DNA from: Streptomyces spororaveus
GTDB lineage: Bacteria > Actinomycetota > Actinomycetes > Streptomycetales > Streptomycetaceae
DNA: 64,000 nt
NCBI RefSeq assembly: GCF_016755875.1
Contig: NZ_BNED01000005.1
Span: 2,108,001-2,172,000, forward strand
Direction: 5' to 3'
Part shown: positions 27,372-36,803 of the stretch, piece by piece
Layout: each line of letters opens with the position of its first letter
Numbering within the stretch: the stretch's first letter is position 1
The notes under the pieces: model-generated
What the model saw: only the letters and a program-made list of their open reading frames with translations
The model's database searches: none
What the model was told of the DNA's origin: nothing
Made by a program: the position numbers and the translations under genes

Positions 27372-29497
27372 GCACCACCGCTGAGCTCCTGAAGGGCGCG
27401 GCCGAGCTGTTCCCGGACGAGGTCGTCACGTCCGCGCACGTCCGCCACCTGGACCTGCCGTTCGGCGCCGGGCGCTTCGCGCTCATCACGCTGGACAACG
27501 GCTTCGACCACACCAAGCCGACCACCTTCGGCCCGCAGTCCCTCGCCAACCTGAACGCGGCGATCGACCAGGTCGAGCAGGAGGCCATCGCGGGCTCCAT
27601 CGTCGGCGCGGGCATCACCGGCAAGCCGTTCATCTTCGCGGTCGGCGCCGACCTCAAGGGCGTCGAGCTGCTGAAGAAGCACGACGAGGCGCTCGCCATC
27701 GGCAAGGGCGGCCACGACGTCTTCAAGCGCCTCTCGGCGCTGGCGGTCCCGACCTTCGCGTACTACAACGGCGCGGCCATGGGCGGAGGCGTCGAGGTCG
27801 GTCTGCACTGCTCCTACCGCACCGTCTCGAAGGCCATCCCGGCCTTCTCGCTGCCCGAGGTCTTCCTCGGCCTGGTTCCCGGCTGGGGCGGCTGCGCCAT
27901 CCTGCCGAACCTGATCGGCGCCGAGCGCGCGGTCTCGGTGATCATCGAGAACTCGCTCAACCAGAACAAGCAGCTGCGCGGCAAGCAGGTCTTCGACCTG
28001 GGCATCGCGGACGCGCTGTTCGAGGGCGCGGACTTCCTGGAGCAGTCGCTCCTGTGGACCGCGAACGTCCTGAACGGCACCACCGAGGTCGTCCGCGACG
28101 AGATCGACCGCGGCGAGGCCTGGGACGCGGCCGTCGCCAAGGGCCGCTTCATCGCGGACTCCAAGGTGCACGGCGCCGCTCCGGCCGCCTACCGCGCGCT
28201 GGACATCATCGCCGCGGCCAAGTCGGGCGACCTGCAGGCCGGCTTCGACGCCGAGGACACGGCCCTGGCCGACCTCATCATGGGCGGCGAGCTGCGCTCG
28301 GGCATCTACGCCTTCAACCTGGTCCAGAAGCGCGCCAAGCGCCCGGCCGGTGCCCCGGACAAGTCCCTGGCCCGTCCGGTCACCAAGGTCGGCGTCGTCG
28401 GCGCGGGCCTGATGGCCTCCCAGCTGGCGCTGCTCTTCCTGCGCCGCCTGGAGGTGCCGGTGGTCCTCACCGACATCGACCAGGAGCGCGTGGACAAGGG
28501 TGTGGGCTACGTCCACGCCGAGATCCAGAAGCTGCTCGGCAAGGGCCGCATCAACCAGGACAAGGCCAACCGCCTGACCGCCCTGGTGACCGGTGTCCTG
28601 GACAAGGCCGAGGGCTTCGCGGACGCGGACTTCATCATCGAGGCCGTGTTCGAGGAGATGTCCGTCAAGCAGAAGGTGTTCGCGGAGGTCGAGGCGGTCG
28701 CCCCGGCGCACGCGATCCTCGCCACCAACACCTCCTCGCTGTCGGTGTCGGAGATGGCCTCGAAGCTCCAGCACCCGGAGCGCGTGGTCGGCTTCCACTT
28801 CTTCAACCCGGTCGCGATCCTCCCCCTGCTGGAGATCGTCCGCGGTGAGCAGACCGACGACGCCTCGCTGGCCACGGCCTTCGGTGTCGCCAAGAAGCTG
28901 AAGAAGACCGCGGTCCTCACCAAGGACGCCCCGGCGTTCGTCGTGAACCGCATCCTGACCCGCTTCATGGGCGAGATCCAGAACGTCATCGACGAGGGCA
29001 CCCCGGTGGTCACGGCGGAGAAGGCCATCGAGCCGCTCGGCCTGCCGATGTCCCCGCTGGTGCTCCTGGAGCTCGTGGGCCCGGCGATCGGTCTGCACGT
29101 CTCCGAGACCCTGAACCGCGCCTTCCCGGAGCGCTTCACCGTCTCCCCGAACCTTGCGGCGGTCGTCAAGGCCGGCAAGCGCGGCTTCTACGTCTACGAT
29201 TCCGGCAAGCCGGAGCTGGACCCCGAGGTCGCCGCGCTCCTGGTCCAGGGCGATGTCGTCCTGACCGAGGAGCAGGTCCGCGACCGCGTCCTGGACGCGG
29301 TGGCGCAGGAGATCGGCCTGATGCTGGAGGAGGGTGTCGTGGCCGAGGCCCAGGACATCGACCTCTGCCTCATCACGGGCGCCGGCTGGCCCTTCCACCT
29401 GGGCGGCATCACGCCGTACCTGGACCGTGAGGGCGTCTCGGAGCGCGTCAACGGCAAGAAGTTCCTCGCCCCCGGCCTCGCGAGCATCCCGGCCTAG
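27368..29497 (+). CDS. fadB: Enoyl-CoA hydratase / 3-hydroxyacyl-CoA dehydrogenase
   Basis: 709-residue two-domain beta-oxidation enzyme acting with the FadA thiolase. Seen: N-terminal crotonase domain (about 15-200) with FIFAVGADLKG and YNGAAMGGGVEVGLHCSYR, then the NAD-binding domain from about 338 (VGVVGAGLMASQLALLFLRR), NTSSLSVSEMA, the catalytic HFFNP block (GFHFFNPVAILPLLEI), and a C-terminal dehydrogenase domain ending GWPFHLGGITPYLD. No truncation. Followed by a terminator. Confidence 0.95.
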   Translation: MSTTAELLKGAAELFPDEVVTSAHVRHLDLPFGAGRFALITLDNGFDHTKPTTFGPQSLANLNAAIDQVEQEAIAGSIVGAGITGKPFIFAVGADLKGVELLKKHDEALAIGKGGHDVFKRLSALAVPTFAYYNGAAMGGGVEVGLHCSYRTVSKAIPAFSLPEVFLGLVPGWGGCAILPNLIGAERAVSVIIENSLNQNKQLRGKQVFDLGIADALFEGADFLEQSLLWTANVLNGTTEVVRDEIDRGEAWDAAVAKGRFIADSKVHGAAPAAYRALDIIAAAKSGDLQAGFDAEDTALADLIMGGELRSGIYAFNLVQKRAKRPAGAPDKSLARPVTKVGVVGAGLMASQLALLFLRRLEVPVVLTDIDQERVDKGVGYVHAEIQKLLGKGRINQDKANRLTALVTGVLDKAEGFADADFIIEAVFEEMSVKQKVFAEVEAVAPAHAILATNTSSLSVSEMASKLQHPERVVGFHFFNPVAILPLLEIVRGEQTDDASLATAFGVAKKLKKTAVLTKDAPAFVVNRILTRFMGEIQNVIDEGTPVVTAEKAIEPLGLPMSPLVLLELVGPAIGLHVSETLNRAFPERFTVSPNLAAVVKAGKRGFYVYDSGKPELDPEVAALLVQGDVVLTEEQVRDRVLDAVAQEIGLMLEEGVVAEAQDIDLCLITGAGWPFHLGGITPYLDREGVSERVNGKKFLAPGLASIPA

Positions 29498-29528
29498 TCC
29501 GGGTCTCCGAGGGCTGTTCCACGGCTCG

Positions 29529-29552
29529 GCCCGCCCCTCCAGGGGGGCGGGC
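29529..29552 (+). terminator. Terminator after fadAB
   Basis: GCCCGCCCC (29529-29537) pairs with GGGGCGGGC (29544-29552) around a six-base loop, 32 bases after the fadB stop. Confidence 0.75.
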
Positions 29553-29588
29553 CACAGCCGTTCGAATACCTGTCTAAGATTCACCCCC

Positions 29589-30626
29589 ATGACGGAAAAG
29601 CACGCGCGGCCCAAGCGCCGCCGCCGCGTTCTGCGGATCACCCTGCTGCTGGTCGCCGTGCTGATCCTGGGCACGGCCGGGGCCGGCTGGTGGGCCTACA
29701 GCCACCTGAACTCCAACATCGACAGCGTCGACCTGGACCAGGCGATCGGTGACAACCGGCCCAAGAAGGTCGTCGCGAACGCCCAGAACATCCTGGTGCT
29801 CGGCTCGGACTCGCGGGCCGGGGCCAATGCCGATCTCGACCACGGCGATGTCAGCGGCGCCCGCTCGGACACCGCGATGCTGGTGCACATACCCGAGGGC
29901 CGGGCCAAGGCGACCGCGGTGAGCATCCCCCGCGACACCCTGATCACCCGGCCCGAGTGCAAGGACGGCAAGGGCAAGACCCTCCCGTCCGCCAAGCGGG
30001 TCATGTTCAACTCCGTGTACTCGCTCGCCGGTCCGGCCTGTGTGGTCAACACGGTCGAGCAGATGTCCGGCGTCCGCGTGGACCACTTCGTCGAGGTCGA
30101 CTTCGCCGGTTTCAAGGGCCTGGTCGACGCGCTGGGCGGGGTCACCGTCACCCTGGACAAGCCGATGAGCGGCGCCAAGGGCGGCCTCAAGCTGGACGCG
30201 GGCACGCACCGGCTGAACGGCACCGACTCGCTCAAGTTCGTCCGTACCCGGTACGGCTACGGCGACGGCAGCGACCTCGGCCGCATCGGGCTGCAGCAGC
30301 AGTTCATGATGGCCATGCTGTCCGAGATCAAGAAGCAGGACGCCCTCGGCAACCCCGCGCGGCTGTACAAGCTCGCGGACGCCGGGACCAAGTCGCTGAC
30401 CACCGACTCCGACCTCGCCTCGCTCACCGCGCTGTCCGACTTCGCGCAGAGCATGAAGGGCGTCGACCCGGACACGATGGAGACCATCATGCTCCCGGTC
30501 GCCTACGACAAGGTGGACCCGAACCGCGTGATCGTGGCGGAGCCGCAGGCCACCCAGCTGTGGGAGGCCCTGCGCACCGACCAGAAGGTCCCGGCCTCGG
30601 CGAAGAACTCCCCCGCCAAGGGCTGA
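29589..30626 (+). CDS. LytR-CpsA-Psr (LCP) family ligase
   Basis: 345-residue membrane-anchored LCP protein; such enzymes attach teichoic acids or other glycopolymers to peptidoglycan. Seen: a basic N-terminus, one transmembrane helix (about 14-37), then the LCP domain with NILVLGSDSRAG, GARSDTAMLVHI, VSIPRDTLI (pyrophosphate-binding Arg and Asp residues), HFVEVDFAGFKGLVDALGGV and LNGTDSLKFVRTRYGYGDGSDLGR. Complete length. Stands alone between two terminators. Cannot be assigned to a specific polymer. Confidence 0.92.
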   Translation: MTEKHARPKRRRRVLRITLLLVAVLILGTAGAGWWAYSHLNSNIDSVDLDQAIGDNRPKKVVANAQNILVLGSDSRAGANADLDHGDVSGARSDTAMLVHIPEGRAKATAVSIPRDTLITRPECKDGKGKTLPSAKRVMFNSVYSLAGPACVVNTVEQMSGVRVDHFVEVDFAGFKGLVDALGGVTVTLDKPMSGAKGGLKLDAGTHRLNGTDSLKFVRTRYGYGDGSDLGRIGLQQQFMMAMLSEIKKQDALGNPARLYKLADAGTKSLTTDSDLASLTALSDFAQSMKGVDPDTMETIMLPVAYDKVDPNRVIVAEPQATQLWEALRTDQKVPASAKNSPAKG

Positions 30627-30654
30627 GCGGCCGAGCCGCCGAGTCTTCGGCCAC

Positions 30655-30713
30655 CGCACGCCGCGGCGGGCCCGTACGGGAATCCCTCCCGTACGGGCCC
30701 GCCGCGGCGTGTG
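30655..30713. terminator. 27-bp bidirectional terminator
   Basis: Stem of 27 pairs (one G-T) between 30655-30681 and 30687-30713 with loop ATCCC, between the convergent LCP and permease genes. Confidence 0.9.
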
Positions 30714-30730
30714 CGGGGTACGGCCGACGC

Positions 30731-32233
30731 TCAGAACTCCGCGTTCTGGCCGACCTTGTGCAGACGGCTGTTCCGGTAGCCGTAGGCGAAGTAGACGATG
30801 ATGCCGATGACCATCCAGATGCCGAAGCGCAGCCAGGTCTCGGCCGGCAGGTTGAGCATCAGCCAGAGGGAGGCCGCGATCGACACGATCGGGACGAAGG
30901 GCACCCACGGGGTGCGGAAGGACCGGTGCAGGTCGGGGCGGGTCTTGCGCAGGACGATCACGCCGAGGGCGACCACCACGAAGGCGAACAGCGTGCCGAT
31001 GTTCACCAGTTCCGCAAGCGTTTCCAGGCTGGTGAAGCCCGCGACGACGGCGATGATGCCGCCGAGCAGCATGGTCGCCCGGTACGGGGTGCGGTACTTC
31101 GGGTGGGTGACGGAGAAGACGCGCGGCAGCAGTCCGTCACGGCTCATCGCGAAGAACACGCGGGTCTGGCCGAGCAGCAGGATCATGCACACGGTGATCA
31201 GGCCGACGGCCGCGCCGAGGCTGATGGCACCCGAGAAGAACGGCTGGTTCACCGATTTGAACGCTTCGGCGAGCGGCGCGGTCGGGGACATCTCCGAGTA
31301 CTTCTGCATGCCGGTGACCACCAGGGTCACGGCGACGTAGAGCACGGTGCAGACCAGCAGCGAACCGAGGATGCCACGCGGCATGTCCCGTTGGGGGTTC
31401 TTGGTCTCCTCGGCCGCCGTCGCCACCACGTCGAAGCCGATGAAGGCGAAGAAGATGAGCGAGGCCGCCGTGAAGATGCCCATGACGCCGAAGTTCGTGG
31501 GCTCGTAGCCGAACATCAACTGGACCAGCGGCGAGTGCCAACCGCTGACGCCCTCGGCCCGTGGCTGGGCCGGCGGGATGAACGGCGAGTAGTTGTCGGC
31601 CTTGATGAAGAACAGGCCCGCGACGATGACCAGCAGCACGACCGTGACCTTGATGGCGACGACGACCGCGGTGATGCGGGCCGAGAGCTTCGTCCCGACG
31701 ACCAGGATCCACGTCAGCACCAGGACCAGCAGGAACGCCAACAGGTCGAAGTGTCCGCCGGGGACATCGGGGCCGGACAGGGACGTCGGAAGCGTCCAGC
31801 CCAGGTTGGTGTCCATGAGGTGGCGTACGTACCCGGACCAGCCGACCGCGACGACAGCCGTACCGAGTGCGAATTCCAGCACCAGGTCCCAGCCGATGAT
31901 CCAGGCGGGCAGCTCGCCGATCGAGGCGTACGAGAACGTGTACGCCGACCCGGCCACCGGGACGGTGGACGCGAACTCGGCGTAGCAGAGCGCCGCGAGG
32001 GCGCAGACGATGCCCGCGGCCACGAAGGCCAGGGCGGTGGCGGGACCGGCATTGTTCCGGGCGGCGATGCCCGTGAGGACGAAGATGCCGGTGCCGATGA
32101 TGACGCCCACACCGAAGACCGTGAGGTCCCACGCGGAAAGCGACTTCCGGAGCGCGTGTTCCGGCTCCTCCGTGTCGCGGATGGACTGCTCCACCGTCTT
32201 GGTACGGAATGGGCTGTTCAGATCCTTGCTCAC
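30731..32233 (-). CDS. APC family amino-acid permease
   Basis: 500-residue inner-membrane amino-acid transporter of the cationic amino-acid (CAT) branch. Seen: about 12 hydrophobic segments, TVFGVGVIIGTGIFVLTG in TM1, PVAGSAYTFSYASIGELPAWIIGWDLVLE in TM3-4 region, FFAFIGFDVVATAAEETKNPQRDMP in TM6, and LVNIGTLFAFVVVALGVIVLR in the second half. The GTG with GGAGG six bases upstream matches the usual N-terminus (SKDLNSPFRTKTVEQS). The 123 bases up to dxs contain its promoter; I see no T-box. Confidence 0.92.
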   Translation of the reverse strand: MSKDLNSPFRTKTVEQSIRDTEEPEHALRKSLSAWDLTVFGVGVIIGTGIFVLTGIAARNNAGPATALAFVAAGIVCALAALCYAEFASTVPVAGSAYTFSYASIGELPAWIIGWDLVLEFALGTAVVAVGWSGYVRHLMDTNLGWTLPTSLSGPDVPGGHFDLLAFLLVLVLTWILVVGTKLSARITAVVVAIKVTVVLLVIVAGLFFIKADNYSPFIPPAQPRAEGVSGWHSPLVQLMFGYEPTNFGVMGIFTAASLIFFAFIGFDVVATAAEETKNPQRDMPRGILGSLLVCTVLYVAVTLVVTGMQKYSEMSPTAPLAEAFKSVNQPFFSGAISLGAAVGLITVCMILLLGQTRVFFAMSRDGLLPRVFSVTHPKYRTPYRATMLLGGIIAVVAGFTSLETLAELVNIGTLFAFVVVALGVIVLRKTRPDLHRSFRTPWVPFVPIVSIAASLWLMLNLPAETWLRFGIWMVIGIIVYFAYGYRNSRLHKVGQNAEF

Positions 32234-32356
32234 CGACGCCTCCGAGAGGTGACGCCGCACGAACGGCCGGAAGGCCCACTCCTCAAGAGTGATCTCCCGG
32301 CCCGTGACGTGCAACCGCGCGTCGATCTACGAACGGCGCGCGCGGCGAGTTCCGGA

Positions 32357-34273
32357 CTAGTCGACGGCGGCGGCCGGCTCGCTGTCGTAGCGGCCGTCCA
32401 GCTTGGCGACGAGGCCGGTGACCTGCCGGGCGATGTCCGGCGCGGTCAGGCCGATCTCGGCCATGATCTCCTTGCGGAGGGCGTGGTCGAGGAAGCGCTG
32501 CGGGATGCCGAAGTCGCGCAGCGGTACGTCGACGCCCGCGTCCCGCAGGGCCTGCGAGACGGCGGCGCCCACACCACCGGTGCGGCCGTTGTCCTCGACG
32601 GTGACGACCACGCGGTGCCGGTCCGCGAGCGGGGCCAGGGCCTCGTCCACGGGCTTGACCCAGCGGGGGTCGACCACGGTCGTGGAGATGCCCTGCTTGT
32701 CCAGCAGGTCGGCGATCTCCAGGCACATCGGGGCGAGTGCGCCGACCGACACGAGCAGTACGTCCGGACGGGTGACCTCGGCGCCCGGGGCCCGCAGGAC
32801 GTCCATCCCGCCGATCCGGCCGACGGCCGGGACGGCCGGGCCGACGACGCCCTTGGAGTAGCGCACGACGGTCGGGGCGTCCTTGACCTCGACGGCCTCG
32901 CGCAGCTGGGCGCGCAGCTGCTCGGCGTCGCGCGGGGCGGCGAGCCGCAGGCCGGGCACGACCTGCAGGATCGACATGTCCCACATGCCGTTGTGGGAGG
33001 CGCCGTCGTCACCGGTGACACCGGCGCGGTCCAGGACGAAGGTGACCCCGCACTTGTGCAGGGCCACGTCCATCAGGACCTGGTCGAAGGCGCGGTTGAG
33101 GAAGGTCGCGTACACCGCGAAGACCGGGTGGACCCCGCCGGTGGCCAGGCCCGCCGCCGAGGTGGCGCCGTGCTGCTCGGCGATGCCCACGTCGTAGATG
33201 CGGTTCGGGAAGGCCTCGGCGAACTTGTTGAGGCCGACCGGGTGGAGCATGGCGGCGGTGATGCCGACGATGTCCTCGCGCTCGTGGCCGAGCTTGACCA
33301 TCTCGTCGGCGAAGACGGAGGTCCAGCTCGCCGCGGCGGTCTTCACCGGCAGGCCGGTGTCCGGGTGGATCACGCCGACCGCGTGGAAGCGGTCCGCCTC
33401 GTGCTCCAGGGCCGGGGTGTAGCCGCGGCCCTTCTGGGTGAGGCAGTGCACGATGACCGGGCCGCTGAAGCGCTTGGCGCGCTGCAGGGCGGACTCCAGG
33501 GCCTCGATGTCGTGGCCGTCGATGGGCCCGATGTACTTGAGCCCGAGGTCCTCGAACATGCCCTGCGGGGCGATGAAGTCCTTGAGGCCCTTCTTGGCGC
33601 CGTGCAGGGTCTCGAAGAGCGGCTTCCCGACGACCGGGGTGCGCTCCAGGATCTCCTTGCCGCGGGCCAGGAAGCGCTCGTAGCCGTCCGTGGTGCGCAG
33701 GGTGGCCAGGTGGTTGGCGAGGCCGCCGATGGTGGGGCCGTACGAGCGCTCGTTGTCGTTGACGACGATGACGAGGGGGCGGTCCTTGGCGGCGGCGATG
33801 TTGTTCAGCGCCTCCCAGGCCATGCCACCGGTCAGCGCGCCGTCGCCGATGACGGCGGCGACGTGGTGGTCCTCGCGGCCCAGCACCTCGTTGGCCTTGG
33901 CCAGGCCGTCGGCCCAGCCGAGCACGGTGGAGGCGTGCGAGTTCTCGATCACGTCGTGGTCGGACTCGGCGCGCGAGGGGTATCCCGACAGGCCGTTCTT
34001 GGTGCGCAGGCCGGCGAAGTCCTGGCGGCCCGTGAGCAGCTTGTGGACGTAGGCCTGGTGGCCGGTGTCGAAGAGGACCTTGTCCTTGGGCGATTCGAAG
34101 ACCCGGTGCAGGGCGATCGTCAGTTCGACCACGCCGAGGTTGGGGCCGAGGTGCCCGCCGGTCTTGGAGACGGCGTCGACGAGGAAGGACCTGATCTCTG
34201 CCGCGAGCTGGTCGAGCTCCTCCTGGCTGAGCCGGTCCAGATCGCGCGGTCCCTTGATGCGGGTCAGCAGCAC
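32357..34273 (-). CDS. dxs: 1-deoxy-D-xylulose-5-phosphate synthase
   Basis: 638-residue thiamine-diphosphate enzyme that condenses pyruvate with glyceraldehyde 3-phosphate, the first step of the MEP isoprenoid pathway. Seen: [33 protein letters not shown], the diphosphate-binding [35 protein letters not shown] with the catalytic Glu, and a transketolase C-terminal domain ending in [14 protein letters not shown] start preceded by an ideal AAGGAGG. Monocistronic. Confidence 0.97.
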   Translation of the reverse strand: MLLTRIKGPRDLDRLSQEELDQLAAEIRSFLVDAVSKTGGHLGPNLGVVELTIALHRVFESPKDKVLFDTGHQAYVHKLLTGRQDFAGLRTKNGLSGYPSRAESDHDVIENSHASTVLGWADGLAKANEVLGREDHHVAAVIGDGALTGGMAWEALNNIAAAKDRPLVIVVNDNERSYGPTIGGLANHLATLRTTDGYERFLARGKEILERTPVVGKPLFETLHGAKKGLKDFIAPQGMFEDLGLKYIGPIDGHDIEALESALQRAKRFSGPVIVHCLTQKGRGYTPALEHEADRFHAVGVIHPDTGLPVKTAAASWTSVFADEMVKLGHEREDIVGITAAMLHPVGLNKFAEAFPNRIYDVGIAEQHGATSAAGLATGGVHPVFAVYATFLNRAFDQVLMDVALHKCGVTFVLDRAGVTGDDGASHNGMWDMSILQVVPGLRLAAPRDAEQLRAQLREAVEVKDAPTVVRYSKGVVGPAVPAVGRIGGMDVLRAPGAEVTRPDVLLVSVGALAPMCLEIADLLDKQGISTTVVDPRWVKPVDEALAPLADRHRVVVTVEDNGRTGGVGAAVSQALRDAGVDVPLRDFGIPQRFLDHALRKEIMAEIGLTAPDIARQVTGLVAKLDGRYDSEPAAAVD

Positions 34274-34452
34274 CCGTGCCTCCTTGCAGTTGCTTGCTGG
34301 TCTGTCGAGTCTAATGTTCCGCCCCCGGCCCCGGTCATCGGGCCGTCCCGAGGGCGTCACACCTTTGTCATACATGTACGCGCGACCTGACGGCCACACC
34401 TCACATACGGACGTATACCCGTACATGAGTACCCCGTTCAGGCACGCACGGA

Positions 34453-34483
34453 TGCCCGGCGCCACGAGAAGTGGCGCCGGGCA
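34453..34483 (-). terminator. Terminator after xylH
   Basis: A 13-bp stem (34453-34465 with 34471-34483; TGCCCGGCGCCAC and complement) with loop GAGAA, 54 bases beyond the xylH stop. The rest of this 263-base gap is the dxs promoter region, with an AT-rich stretch near 34365-34430. Confidence 0.8.
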
Positions 34484-34536
34484 CTGTGACCGGTCTTACC
34501 GCCGGACGTCACTCCGGCGGGCAGTCGGACGCGCGA

Positions 34537-35856
34537 TCAGGCGCGGCCGGCCGTCTTCTGGGTCTTGCGCGTCACCGAGTCGATCACCACGGTCGCCAGC
34601 AGCACCGCGCCGGTGATCATGTACTGGATCGGCGTCGCAATGCCTTCCAGGGCCAGACCGTACTGGATCGAGACGATGACCATGACGCCGAGGAGGGCGT
34701 TCCAGGTCCGGCCCCGGCCGCCGAAGAGGCTGGTGCCGCCGATGACGGCCGCCGCGATCACGTTCATCAGCAGGTCGCCGGCGCCGGCGCTCTGGTTGGC
34801 CGCCGCGATCTTGGAGGCCCAGAACAGACCGCCGATGGCGGCGAAGGTGCTGGAGATCGCGAAGACCGTGATCCGGATGCGGGTGACGTTGATGCCCGCG
34901 CGGCGGGAGGCCTCGACGCTGCCACCCAGTGCGAAAACGTTTCGCCCGAAGGTCGTGCGGCGCAGCAGGAAGTCCGTGACCACCAGGGCCAGCAGGAAGA
35001 GCACCACCGCGAGCGGCAGGCCCTTGTACTGGTTGAACAGCACGGCGGGACCGAAGGTGCACAGCGCGAGCAGGCCGGTGCGCAGCAGGATCTCGGCGAG
35101 CGGCCGGGAGGGCATCCCGGCGGCCTCGCGGCGCCTCGCGTCGAGGAAGGAGGCCAGGAAGTAGCCGACCACCGCGAGCGCGGCCAGCCCGTAGGCGACG
35201 GCCACGTCCGAGAAGAAGTACGTGGTCAGCTGGCCGACCACGCCGTCGGAGTCGATGTTGATCGTGCCGTTGCTGCCGAGGATCTGGAGCATCGCGCCGA
35301 GCCAGAAGAGCAGGCCCGACAGGGTGACGGCGAAGGCCGGGGCCCCGACCTTGGCGAAGAAGAAGCCGTGGATGCAGCCGATCAGGGCGCCTCCCACCAC
35401 GGCCGCGAGGATGGCCAGCCATTCGTTCACGCCGTGGGTGACGGCGAGGACGGCGACGATCGCGCCCGAGACACCGCTGACCGAGCCGACCGAGAGGTCG
35501 ATCTCGCCGAGCAGCAGCACGAAGATGATGCCGATGGCGATCATGCCGGTGCCGGTCATCGTGATCGCGATGTTGGTGAGGTTCTCCGGGGAGAGGAAGT
35601 TCGAGTTCAGCCCCTGGAAGATCGACCAGATGACGATCAGACCGATGACGACCGGGAGGGATCCCAGGTCGCCCGCCTTCATCTTCCGCTTGAACTCGCC
35701 CACGTACCCGGCGAGGCCCTCCTCGCGGACGAGGAGGCGGGGGTCCACGGCCGGGATCGCGTCGTGCGCGGCCGCGGGGTTGACCGGGTCGACGTGCTCC
35801 TGCTGGTCGACGGGGCCCTTGTCCAGTGGGCCGGTGGCGGGGTTCTGGGTGCTCAC
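34537..35856 (-). CDS. xylH: Xylose-type ABC transporter permease XylH
   Basis: 439-residue permease of the ribose/xylose/galactose class. Seen: 9-10 hydrophobic segments, MTGTGMIAIGIIFVLLLGEIDLSVGSVSGV, the AAVVGGALIGCIHGFFFAK block, RRAGINVTRIRI and NVIAAAVIGGTSLFGGRGRTWNALLGVMVI, hallmarks of the RbsC/XylH family. The first 60 residues are a charged cytoplasmic tail. GTG start overlaps the xylG stop (GTGA). With xylG and xylF it forms a complete importer. Confidence 0.93.
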   Translation of the reverse strand: MSTQNPATGPLDKGPVDQQEHVDPVNPAAAHDAIPAVDPRLLVREEGLAGYVGEFKRKMKAGDLGSLPVVIGLIVIWSIFQGLNSNFLSPENLTNIAITMTGTGMIAIGIIFVLLLGEIDLSVGSVSGVSGAIVAVLAVTHGVNEWLAILAAVVGGALIGCIHGFFFAKVGAPAFAVTLSGLLFWLGAMLQILGSNGTINIDSDGVVGQLTTYFFSDVAVAYGLAALAVVGYFLASFLDARRREAAGMPSRPLAEILLRTGLLALCTFGPAVLFNQYKGLPLAVVLFLLALVVTDFLLRRTTFGRNVFALGGSVEASRRAGINVTRIRITVFAISSTFAAIGGLFWASKIAAANQSAGAGDLLMNVIAAAVIGGTSLFGGRGRTWNALLGVMVIVSIQYGLALEGIATPIQYMITGAVLLATVVIDSVTRKTQKTAGRA

Positions 35857-36641
35857 TTGCCGGCCTCCGAGGTGCGGGCCGCCCGGCGGGTCACGGCGTT
35901 GTCCGTGGCACCGGTGATGGCGGAGATGATCTCTTCCTGCGAGGTGTCGGCGACGTTGAAGACACCGTTGTTGCGGCCGAGCCGCAGGACCGCCACCTTG
36001 TCGGCGACGGCCTTCACATCGGCCATGTTGTGGCTGATGAGGATGACGGCGTGGCCGCGCTCACGCAGCCGCTCCACCAGGTCGAGAACCTGTGCGGTCT
36101 GCTCGACGCCGAGGGCCGCGGTGGGCTCGTCGAGGATGACGAGCTGGGGCTCGCCCAGCATGGAGCGGGCGATGGCCACGGTCTGGCGCTGACCGCCGGA
36201 GAGTGACGCGATGGGAATCCGGACACTGGGGATCCGGATGGACAGGGTGGTCAGGAGCTCGCGGGCGCGCCGCTCCATCTCCACCTCGTCGAGGATGCCG
36301 AAGCTCTTGAGCTCCCGGCCGAGGAAGAGGTTGCCGACGACGTCGATGTTGTCGCACAGCGCCAGGTCCTGGTAGACCGTCGCGATGCCCAGGTTCTGGG
36401 CATCGTGGGGCTTGCCGATGGAAACCGGGCGCCCCTCCCACTCGATGACACCTTCATCGATGGGGTGCACGCCGGCGATCGTCTTGACCAGCGTGGACTT
36501 TCCGGCACCGTTGTCGCCGACGAGGGCGACCACTTCACCGGAGTGGATCTCGAGTTCTACGTCGGTGAGGGCCTGAACGGCGCCGAACCGCTTCGAGACC
36601 CCTCGCAACGCCAGCACGGGCGCAGCGGACACATGAACCAT
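35853..36641 (-). CDS. xylG: Xylose-type ABC transporter ATPase XylG
   Basis: 262-residue ATPase energising the xylFGH importer. Seen in order: Walker A GDNGAGKST, Q-loop VYQDLAL, signature SLSGGQRQ, Walker B LVILDEPTA, H-loop ISHN. It has one ATPase domain, whereas RbsA/XylG of enteric bacteria have two fused (about 500 residues); the single-domain form is usual for actinobacterial xylG/frcA-like proteins and must dimerise. Coupled to xylH by a four-base overlap. Confidence 0.93.
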   Translation of the reverse strand: MVHVSAAPVLALRGVSKRFGAVQALTDVELEIHSGEVVALVGDNGAGKSTLVKTIAGVHPIDEGVIEWEGRPVSIGKPHDAQNLGIATVYQDLALCDNIDVVGNLFLGRELKSFGILDEVEMERRARELLTTLSIRIPSVRIPIASLSGGQRQTVAIARSMLGEPQLVILDEPTAALGVEQTAQVLDLVERLRERGHAVILISHNMADVKAVADKVAVLRLGRNNGVFNVADTSQEEIISAITGATDNAVTRRAARTSEAGK

Positions 36642-36719
36642 CTCCTTCGCCGCCTGACCGGCGGGGATGTCGTGCAGAAGAGCAGGAGCAGGGCGAATGG
36701 GGGAGGAACGTTTCTGCCC

Positions 36720-36759
36720 GGCGCCCCGCCGGGTGGCGGGGAGAGAGAGGCGGGGCGCC
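36720..36759 (-). terminator. Intercistronic hairpin between xylF and xylG
   Basis: GGCGCCCCGCC (36720-36730) pairs with GGCGGGGCGCC (36749-36759). In binding-protein operons such a hairpin usually protects the first message or lowers read-through, so that more binding protein than ATPase is made. Confidence 0.65.
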
Positions 36760-36803
36760 GGTCAGGCACGGGGGGCCGCCTCCGGGGGAGGCGACGGGGG
36801 CCG

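Noticed and set aside
29957..34390. 1477-codon plus-strand frame
   Set aside because: Antisense to the permease and dxs and overlapping the LCP gene in another frame; no family motif, GC-rich shadow.
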